In this document: positions 1 to 4,799 of the stretch, piece after piece | Layout of the letters: each line of letters opens with the position of its first letter | Numbering within the stretch: the stretch's first letter is position 1 | Assembly (NCBI GenBank): GCA_013816275.1 | Contig: JACDER010000063.1 | Span: 1 to 7,440 of the forward strand | Direction of reading: 5' to 3' | DNA length: 7,440 nt | From: Actinomycetota bacterium | GTDB lineage: Bacteria > Actinomycetota > Thermoleophilia > Gaiellales > Gaiellaceae | Notes under the pieces: generated by a model | Database searches by the model: none | Told to the model about the DNA's origin: nothing | The model's input: only the letters and a program-made list of their open reading frames with translations | Program-made: the position numbers and the translations under genes

Positions 1-769
1 TTGCCCCGTGGGCGGCTAGGTACAGCGGCGCGAGTCCCCAGGCCAGGGCGTCGTTCAGATTGTTGATCAGCCCCGCCTGTGAGCAGGCACGTAGCACAGG
101 CACGCGGACCGAAGCGACCGCTGCCCCCCTAAGGGTTTCCGCCTCCTGGCGACCACGTGCCTTTTGCTCCATCTCCATGTGGGCGGCCGTGTCCCGGATG
201 AGGAAGACAGTTGCGATTAGCCCGCCGGCAGCGATCGCCGCCGCACCGACCCAGATCACCGTTCGAGGCGCGAAGGTCGCGGCGAGCGCCCCACTTGCGA
301 ATGCCGCAGCGGCGACTCCGAGATAGCCCGCCGACTCGTTGAAGCCGAGGGCCAGGCCGCGTCGCACGGGACCGACCAGGTCGATCTTCATCACGACCGC
401 CATCGACCATGCGAGACCCTGGCTCGCTCCGAGCAGAAGGTTGGCGACAACGATCAGGCTCCAGGAATGCGCCAGACCGATCAGCACCGGGACCGGCAGG
501 GCAAGGAGCCAGCCGAGGACGAAGACATGCTTGCGCCCGAATCGCCCGGCCAGCGTCCCTGCCGCCAGATTCGCCGGAGCCTTGGCGAGCCCGAAGGCGG
601 CTATGAAGGACAGGATCGCCACCTTCGAGGCGAGTCCGTACTCCTGTTTTCCGAGCAGTGGAAGGACGCTTCGCTCTAGCCCGACCATCGCTCCCACGAG
701 CCCCGTGAGAGCCAGGAGGAGGGAGAACTGGGCGGCGTTCTCTCGAAGCCCGAGCCGGAGGCCGGTCAC
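1..769 (-). CDS. MFS transporter, partial (3' end beyond left edge)
   Basis: This is the N-terminal 256 residues of a major facilitator superfamily membrane transporter; the gene continues past the window edge. Reading leftward from GTG at 769, I see six hydrophobic segments, a cytoplasmic linker near residues 195-220, and the start of a seventh segment (INNLNDALAWGLAPLYLAA). The loop between segments 2 and 3 (about residues 71-81, GTLAGRFGRKH) matches MFS motif A, with Gly75 where the usual Asp sits. A conserved-looking WSMAVVMKIDLVGP stretch lies in segment 4 and its following loop. The start is chosen because GTG overlaps the stop of the upstream MBL-fold gene in GTGA, implying one mRNA and translational coupling. 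The substrate cannot be read from the sequence. Next to an ETHE1-like enzyme, export of a sulfur oxyanion or a related small molecule is a guess. MFS membership is secure. Confidence 0.9.
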   Translation of the reverse strand, partial: MTGLRLGLRENAAQFSLLLALTGLVGAMVGLERSVLPLLGKQEYGLASKVAILSFIAAFGLAKAPANLAAGTLAGRFGRKHVFVLGWLLALPVPVLIGLAHSWSLIVVANLLLGASQGLAWSMAVVMKIDLVGPVRRGLALGFNESAGYLGVAAAAFASGALAATFAPRTVIWVGAAAIAAGGLIATVFLIRDTAAHMEMEQKARGRQEAETLRGAAVASVRVPVLRACSQAGLINNLNDALAWGLAPLYLAAHGA

Positions 770-1521
770 GCCGGCGTGGGAAGGCGTCCGCTGATGTTCG
801 CAGCCACGATCTCCGCCTGGTGCGCCGGCGGCGGGGGCAGATCGGCCAGCAGGGCGCGTGCGAACGCGCCGGCTTCCACGAAGCCGAGAGCCCGGTTGTG
901 ACCGCGCTCGAAGCCGATGGTCGAGAACGGGTTGCCGGACAGGGATCGTCCGCAAACCGAGCCGGCAAAGTGGCTCGGGAGAACGAGCACGCCGTCTGGC
1001 AGCTCCAGCAGTAGCTGCATCGACTCGAAGAGCTGACGGGCGAGCGGCTCAGGGTATCCCCCGGCATGGAGATCGGGGCGTCCGACATCACCGACGAGCA
1101 GCGAGTCGCCGGTGAAGACAAGCCAGGGCTCTTCGGTCCCGCGCCGGCGGTCGGCGACCACGTAAGCGTGGTGTGCAGGAGCGTGGCCGGGAGTTGCGAG
1201 CGCGTCCACGACGGTGTTACCGAGCTCGACACGTTCTCCGTCCGTAAGGGGAACGTGCTCGAATTCGGCGCCGGATCCGGCCGGAAGGTAGGCGACTGCG
1301 CCCGTCTCCTCGACGAGCGCGGGAAGGCCCGACAGATGGTCGGCCTGAACGTGAGTCTCGAAAACGGCGACGATCGGCGCGCCTGTCGCGTCCGCGGCTT
1401 CCAGATAGCGGTCGGTGAGCTCGACGTGCGGGTCGACCACGGCGAGCTTCTGCTGCGTCAGGCAGCCGAAGAGGTAGCTCGCGCACGACGTCTCCGAATG
1501 CAGGTAAGGACGAAGAATCAT
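766..1521 (-). CDS. MBL-fold metallohydrolase, persulfide dioxygenase (ETHE1)-like
   Basis: This is a 251-residue metallo-beta-lactamase-fold protein, probably cytoplasmic. The fold's motifs appear in order: ETHVQADHLSG (residues 55-65), PGH with His113, TGD with Asp139 followed by VGDVGRPDL, and LPSHFAGSVCG with His184. The spacing and the GDVGRPDL motif resemble ETHE1-type persulfide dioxygenases, which oxidise glutathione persulfide using one iron. The equivalents of that iron's ligands (His57, His113, Asp139) are present. The second His of HxHxDH is Gln59, so a classic two-metal hydrolase site looks unlikely. No rhodanese domain is fused. An upstream extension to 1632 is open, but homology-like sequence begins at the ATG at 1521, and the extension would overlap the divergent LysR gene. 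No Shine-Dalgarno is visible; TACCCT lies 6 nt before the ATG. The gene overlaps the MFS gene by 4 bp. The exact substrate is uncertain, and a general thioester or glyoxalase II-like hydrolase is the alternative. Confidence 0.9.
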   Translation of the reverse strand: MILRPYLHSETSCASYLFGCLTQQKLAVVDPHVELTDRYLEAADATGAPIVAVFETHVQADHLSGLPALVEETGAVAYLPAGSGAEFEHVPLTDGERVELGNTVVDALATPGHAPAHHAYVVADRRRGTEEPWLVFTGDSLLVGDVGRPDLHAGGYPEPLARQLFESMQLLLELPDGVLVLPSHFAGSVCGRSLSGNPFSTIGFERGHNRALGFVEAGAFARALLADLPPPPAHQAEIVAANISGRLPTPA

Positions 1522-1527
1522 GGTCGG

Positions 1528-1533
1528 AGGGTA
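1528..1533 (-). promoter_or_regulatory. Candidate -10 box (TACCCT) for the MBL-MFS unit
   Basis: On the minus strand TACCCT ends 6 nt before the ATG at 1521, fitting the TANNNT -10 element of leaderless actinobacterial transcripts. No Shine-Dalgarno precedes the ATG, which supports leaderless translation. I see no convincing -35 hexamer at 16-18 bp. A short motif like this can occur by chance. Confidence 0.3.
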
Positions 1534-1568
1534 AGCGGGGATTGTCCATCGTGCTAGACGAAATCCGT

Positions 1569-1581
1569 GATATGTGCTATC
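1569..1581. promoter_or_regulatory. Candidate LysR operator, inverted repeat GATA-N5-TATC
   Basis: GATATGTGCTATC is an interrupted palindrome with perfect 4-bp arms. A further outer G/C pair flanks it after one mismatch. It lies in the short control region between the divergent MBL and LysR genes, where LysR-type regulators normally bind. It contains a T-N7-A core, not the classic T-N11-A spacing. It would cover the alternative GTG start at 1574, which favours the ATG at 1592 as the regulator's start. It is too short to be statistically convincing. Confidence 0.25.
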
Positions 1582-1591
1582 GCTTCTTCCG

Positions 1592-2560
1592 ATGCTGCGC
1601 TCGAGCCCACTGCGAGAGCTCTGGGACACCACCAGGATGAGCCTGCTCGTCGAGATCGAGCGGCAGGGGAGCCTCTCCGCCGCCGCGCAGGCGATCGGGA
1701 TCGGTCAGCCGAGCGCGAGTCAGCATCTTCGCCTGCTCGAGACCGCGGCCGGGCAGCGCCTGGTCGAGCGAAACGGCCGGGGTAGTCGCTTGACCGAGGC
1801 AGGGAGCATCCTCGCCGCCCGCGCAGCCCAGGCGCTCGCAACGCTCGGAGCCGCCGAGGAGGAGTTGGGCGAGCTGGCAGGACTCCAGACCGGCACGATC
1901 CGTCTCGGCGCCTCGACCGCTCCGGGGGTCTACCTGCTCCCGGACACGCTCGGATGCTTCCGTCGCGATTTCCCGAACGTCACGATCGAGGTCGAGATCG
2001 CCTCGAGCGGCGAGATTCTGAGCCGGCTTCTCGCCGGCAGCCTGCAGCTCGGCATCGTCGGCGCGGAGAAGGCGGACAATCGCATCGTTCTCCGGGAATT
2101 CCTGGACGATGAGCTCGTCGGGATTTGCAAGCCGGGCTCGCTGCCACTTCGAAAGGGGAAGCTCGACCCAAGGCGTCTATCAGGCCTCCTCTTGTTGGCG
2201 CGCGAGCGTGGCTCGAGCTCGCGCCAGTTAGCCAACCGCGAACTCGAGGAACTCGGTATCAGTCCTGCGAGGACATGGGAGCTCGGTTCGAGCGAGGCGA
2301 TCAAGCGCGCCGCCTCTGAGGGTTTGGGGGTGGCTTTCCTCTCTCGCTATGCGGTTGCGGAGGAGGTCGAGCGCGGTCAACTCGAAACATTCCGACTCGC
2401 GGGCCGGAGCCCCCTGTCCCGCCGATTCTCGGTCGCCCATCTGCGCGGCCGCCCGTTGTCGCCGAGCGAGAGAGGCTTCGTGGCGACGCTCACGCGCTGT
2501 TGCGCGAAAAACGCTGCTTACGCGGAGGCATGCGTGGCGGCGCCGGGCAAAAGCGCCTAG
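1592..2560 (+). CDS. LysR-family transcriptional regulator
   Basis: This is a 322-residue LysR-type DNA-binding regulator. The N-terminal winged helix-turn-helix spans about residues 18-75: EIERQGSLSAAAQAIGIGQP, then SASQHLRLLE, and a wing ending RLTEAG. A linker helix follows, then the periplasmic-binding-protein-like effector domain from residue 102 (TIRLGASTAPGVYLLP) to about 305. The LGAST..G.YLLP opening resembles CysL-like regulators of sulfur genes, a family-level impression only. It is divergent from the MBL-MFS pair, the classic arrangement for a LysR regulator and its target. The start is uncertain: ATG 1592, GTG 1574 (6 residues longer) and ATG 1637 (15 shorter) are all in frame and none has a clear Shine-Dalgarno. 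I prefer 1592 because the LysR fold needs residues before 1637 and GTG 1574 lies inside a palindrome. The C-terminal tail (CCAKNAAYAEAC onward) is not recognisable. Confidence 0.92.
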   Translation: MLRSSPLRELWDTTRMSLLVEIERQGSLSAAAQAIGIGQPSASQHLRLLETAAGQRLVERNGRGSRLTEAGSILAARAAQALATLGAAEEELGELAGLQTGTIRLGASTAPGVYLLPDTLGCFRRDFPNVTIEVEIASSGEILSRLLAGSLQLGIVGAEKADNRIVLREFLDDELVGICKPGSLPLRKGKLDPRRLSGLLLLARERGSSSRQLANRELEELGISPARTWELGSSEAIKRAASEGLGVAFLSRYAVAEEVERGQLETFRLAGRSPLSRRFSVAHLRGRPLSPSERGFVATLTRCCAKNAAYAEACVAAPGKSA

Positions 2561-2681
2561 TCAGCGCAAGGGGCCCGGTGGGCAGACAGGACCCGCTCTG
2601 ACACGTGCGGAAGCCTCGCCCGTTCGACCGGCGGCAGGGCAGTAGGGCGGCGGAGCGGCGTGATCTCGATCGTCTGCTGGC
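2561..2681. other. Convergent intergenic gap, no clear terminator
   Basis: These 121 bp separate the convergent LysR (plus) and cation transporter (minus) stop codons. I looked for a missing C-terminal domain of the transporter in other minus-strand frames and found nothing resembling one. Only weak pairings are visible (CAGA with TCTG around a 10-nt loop), with no T-run on either strand. Termination may be Rho-dependent or unmarked. Confidence 0.5.
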
Positions 2682-3374
2682 TCACTCGGCGCTCTCCACG
2701 GGTCCAGCTCGAACGGTGTGCCAGCTCTCCCAGGTGATGTGGAGGATGACGAGCGTGATGACGAGTCCGATGATGGGGTCGGCAATGTTCGCGCCCAGAG
2801 CGACGACGCCAGAACTTGCGAGGACGCCGAGACTGACGATGCCGTCGGTCCGAGCGTGATTGCCGTCTGCAATGAGTGCGGGGCTGTTCAGGCGCCTGCC
2901 GGCGCCGAGCCGGATGTGCGCCGCGATCTCGTTGCCGACGAAGCCGATGATGCCGGCTGCCGCAAGCCACCACAGATGCGTGAGCTGGTGCGGATGGATG
3001 AACCGGAAAATCGTCTGGATCAGGGCGACGAGCGCACTCGCGAAGATCGTCAGCACCACCGCCACCCCCGCCCAGCGCTCACCGCGGGCGCTGCGGAGGA
3101 AGAACGCCAGCCCTAACGGGAGCGCCGTCAGGGCATCCCCGAAGTTATGGATCAGGTCGGCGAGCAGCGCGACGCTGAGGACCAGCACATAGATCGCCGT
3201 CTGCGCGGCGGCCGTGATCGCGAGAACGGCAAGGCTCAGCGAGACAGCCTTGATTCCGGCCCGAGAGCGAATGATCGAACGATCGACAAACGGTCCGTGG
3301 GAGTGATCGTGGTGGTGCTCGATCTCCTCGTGGGTGTGGTGAGGGTCGAGCCCGCATGTAGCAGTGTGAGTCAC
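2682..3374 (-). CDS. Cation diffusion facilitator (Zn/Cd efflux type), lacking C-terminal domain
   Basis: This is a 230-residue inner-membrane cation diffusion facilitator, a proton-coupled exporter of divalent metals. The cytoplasmic N-terminus is His-rich, with nine His in the first 26 residues, and probably binds metal. Six hydrophobic segments follow. The transport-site residues are visible: His76 and Asp80 in segment 2 (LIHNFGD) and His173 and Asp177 in segment 5 (GNHARTD). This HxxxD/HxxxD pattern is known from zinc and cadmium transporters. The protein stops just after segment 6 (SWHTVRAGPVESAE), so the usual cytoplasmic dimerisation domain of about 75-80 residues is missing. No frameshifted remnant lies downstream, so this looks like a naturally short form. 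The GTG start is chosen because the His-rich tail begins there and TAGCCT lies 8 nt upstream without a Shine-Dalgarno. It is downstream of a tRNA gene and probably has its own promoter. Confidence 0.92.
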   Translation of the reverse strand: MTHTATCGLDPHHTHEEIEHHHDHSHGPFVDRSIIRSRAGIKAVSLSLAVLAITAAAQTAIYVLVLSVALLADLIHNFGDALTALPLGLAFFLRSARGERWAGVAVVLTIFASALVALIQTIFRFIHPHQLTHLWWLAAAGIIGFVGNEIAAHIRLGAGRRLNSPALIADGNHARTDGIVSLGVLASSGVVALGANIADPIIGLVITLVILHITWESWHTVRAGPVESAE

Positions 3375-3382
3375 GCCGTTTC

Positions 3383-3388
3383 AGGCTA
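3383..3388 (-). promoter_or_regulatory. Candidate -10 box (TAGCCT) for the cation transporter
   Basis: On the minus strand TAGCCT ends 8 nt before the GTG at 3374. No Shine-Dalgarno lies between, so a leaderless transcript is plausible. No good -35 is seen. The match to TANNNT is the only support. Confidence 0.3.
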
Positions 3389-3441
3389 GCGGCTCAACCG
3401 CCAGCCCTGAGCGACCGGACATCAGAAGATGCTTGTGAGCA

Positions 3442-3461
3442 GGAAAAGCGTTGTAGCAACG
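3442..3461 (-). terminator. Candidate intrinsic terminator after tRNA-Val
   Basis: Just 3' of the tRNA on the minus strand, CGTTG-CTA-CAACG can form a 5-bp hairpin with a 3-nt loop. It is followed by C and TTTT, then CC. It begins 11 nt after the mature tRNA 3' end, a sensible place to end a tRNA transcript. The stem is short and the T-run brief, so it would be a weak terminator or an RNA-processing signal. Confidence 0.4.
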
Positions 3462-3472
3462 GCAACAGGGGA

Positions 3473-3545
3473 TGGGCGGTACTGGGCTCGAACCAGTGAC
3501 CCCCAGCTTGTCGAGCTGGTGCTCTCCCAACTGAGCTAACCGCCC
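3473..3545 (-). tRNA. tRNA-Val (anticodon GAC), with C33
   Basis: The minus strand folds as a complete 73-nt tRNA. The acceptor stem GGGCGGT pairs perfectly with ACCGCCC, and the discriminator base is A73. The D stem is GCTC/GAGC, the anticodon stem CCAGC/GCTGG, the variable region GGGTC, and the T arm ACTGG-TTCGAGC-CCAGT. The seven-base anticodon loop reads TCGACAA, which places GAC at 34-36 and reads valine GUC/GUU codons. CCA is not encoded, since TCC follows A73, so CCA must be added by nucleotidyltransferase. Position 33, nearly always U, is C here. T32 and A38 could also pair, extending the stem and leaving a five-base loop. All other stems are intact, so it does not look like a decayed pseudogene. 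It lies 26 bp downstream of the acetyltransferase gene on the same strand. Confidence 0.95.
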
Positions 3546-3555
3546 TGGCCGACTG

Positions 3556-3561
3556 AGGTTA
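3556..3561 (-). promoter_or_regulatory. Candidate -10 box (TAACCT) for tRNA-Val
   Basis: TAACCT on the minus strand ends 10 nt before the first tRNA base, between the acetyltransferase stop and the tRNA. It matches TANNNT at a distance suited to a very short 5' leader. No strong -35 is visible in the end of the upstream gene. Read-through from the acetyltransferase gene is the alternative. Confidence 0.3.
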
Positions 3562-3571
3562 GCGGATCCGC

Positions 3572-4777
3572 CTAGAAGATTTCCGGGCACCACGGGTGCC
3601 GGTCGGAGCGGAAGAGCGCATCCGCCCGCGCGACCGCACCGTCGCGGAGGAGCTCGACCCGGCCCGCCCGGTCGAGGTCTGCGAACGTGAAGCCGCCGAG
3701 ATAGACGGAGCCCAGCATGTCGACCCCCAGACGCAGGTCGGCCTCACTCTTCGTCCGATCCACGCCGGCCGCGCCCACTTCCCAGCGGCCCTCGTTCCAC
3801 GGGCAGAACTCGTCCACCACGTCGAGCACGACGGGGTCACCTTCGCCGTAGCCACGGGCAGAAAGCGCCGCGCCGACATCCACGAGGCGGCACCAGAGCG
3901 CCTCCCCCGCGACGTACTCCATCCGCCGCGGCTCGGTGAGCAGCAGGAAGAGCGGATGATCGGGCGGGATGAACGCGGCGCGTACCCGCTCGATCCAGTC
4001 GACGTCGAGGATGAACCGCCAGATCTCGCGCATCCCCGCGGGCGTCGAGCCGATCGCCTCCCGGACCTGGAGAACGGAGCGCGAGATTCCGTGCACCATC
4101 TCGGACTCGATCGAGTAGAGCGCATATGCCTCCGGGCGGCCATCGATGTCGAGCACGACGCGCATCTGGTCGCCCTTGGACCACGGCCCGGTCGCGAGCC
4201 GCCGGACCTCCCACCAGTCGCGCGACCTGCTCAGCATCCCCGGCGTCTCGGCGGCCGCGCAGTCGTAGATGGGAGGCATGAGCTCGAGCGCCTGATCGAG
4301 CGACACCATGCGCGTACTGCCCACCGCTGGAGGCGCCGCGTAGAAGGAAGCCGACGCGCGCGGGAGTATGAAATCGCCGGAGATCGAAGCTGGGCCGTAC
4401 CCGTAGCGCCGGTAGATCGCGCCTTCGGATGCGTACAGCGTCGCCAGCGGCTCACCCCATTCGTGGATGTCGTCGAGCTCCTTGCGCATGAGGCCGCGCA
4501 GGACTCCTCGCCGCCGGTGCGTCGGAAGGACTCCCACCGCCATCACGCCTGCCGTCGGGACCTGCGCGCCGCCCGGCACGGTCGTGTCGAAGCGATAGGC
4601 CCCGGCACCCCCGACGACCTTGCCGTCCTCAATGGCGACGTGGACGCGCTCGGTCGGGAGAACCCGACCCAGCTTCTCCGCGTCCTCGTCGTTCGGGACC
4701 GCACCGAAGTAGTGCCAGATCGGCGTTAGCGCAGCCACGAACTCTTCGGGTGCGCAGATGCGGATTTCCAGTGCCAC
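3572..4777 (-). CDS. Eis-like GNAT N-acetyltransferase
   Basis: This is a 401-residue member of the Eis (enhanced intracellular survival) branch of GNAT acetyltransferases, which move acetyl from acetyl-CoA to amines; mycobacterial Eis acetylates aminoglycosides at several sites. The N-terminal GNAT domain has the acetyl-CoA loop VGVLPTHRRRGVL (residues 81-93), then LYASEGAIYRRYGYG (114-128), whose last Tyr (127) corresponds by pattern to the catalytic Tyr126 of Mycobacterium tuberculosis Eis. A second GNAT-like region and a sterol-carrier-like C-terminal domain account for the rest (DVVDEFCPWNEGRWEVG, then DLRLGVDMLGSVYLGG). The protein ends in Phe, as Eis does, where the terminal carboxylate takes part in catalysis. 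The length matches Eis. The frame is open upstream to 4921, but the family's N-terminus fits the GTG at 4777, and a longer form would overlap the divergent kinase. No Shine-Dalgarno is visible. The true substrate is unknown. Confidence 0.93.
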   Translation of the reverse strand: MALEIRICAPEEFVAALTPIWHYFGAVPNDEDAEKLGRVLPTERVHVAIEDGKVVGGAGAYRFDTTVPGGAQVPTAGVMAVGVLPTHRRRGVLRGLMRKELDDIHEWGEPLATLYASEGAIYRRYGYGPASISGDFILPRASASFYAAPPAVGSTRMVSLDQALELMPPIYDCAAAETPGMLSRSRDWWEVRRLATGPWSKGDQMRVVLDIDGRPEAYALYSIESEMVHGISRSVLQVREAIGSTPAGMREIWRFILDVDWIERVRAAFIPPDHPLFLLLTEPRRMEYVAGEALWCRLVDVGAALSARGYGEGDPVVLDVVDEFCPWNEGRWEVGAAGVDRTKSEADLRLGVDMLGSVYLGGFTFADLDRAGRVELLRDGAVARADALFRSDRHPWCPEIF

Positions 4778-4785
4778 GGCGTGAG

Positions 4786-4791
4786 ACGCTA
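4786..4791 (-). promoter_or_regulatory. Candidate -10 box (TAGCGT) for the Eis-like gene
   Basis: In the 22-bp gap between the divergent start codons, TAGCGT on the minus strand ends 8 nt before the GTG at 4777, fitting a leaderless promoter. On the plus strand the overlapping TACCCA (4790-4795) is a poorer -10 for the kinase. Any -35 for either gene must lie inside the opposite coding region; no good one is seen. Confidence 0.3.
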
Positions 4792-4799
4792 CCCAAGGA

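Noticed and set aside
129..1232. Open minus-strand frame of 367 codons across the MFS and MBL genes
   Set aside because: It is low-complexity, Arg/Pro/Ser-rich and matches no family, while another frame gives clear MFS and MBL-fold proteins joined by a GTGA overlap. It is a GC-rich shadow frame.
2561..2681. Possible frameshifted C-terminal domain of the cation transporter
   Set aside because: All three minus-strand frames were read. None resembles the cytoplasmic domain, and the gap is too short to hold it before the LysR stop.
3381..3593. Small minus-strand frame of 70 codons covering the tRNA
   Set aside because: The peptide (GRLAQLGEHQLDKLGVTG) is simply the translated tRNA-Val sequence, a common misannotation.
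3586..3600. Perfect hairpin GGCACC-ACG-GGTGCC near the end of the acetyltransferase gene
   Set aside because: It lies inside codons for the last residues and has no T-run on either strand, so it is not supported as a terminator.
3596..4729. Open plus-strand frame of 377 codons opposite the Eis-like gene
   Set aside because: It is antisense to a well-supported acetyltransferase with GNAT motifs; its own product is Arg/Asp/His-rich with no recognisable domain.
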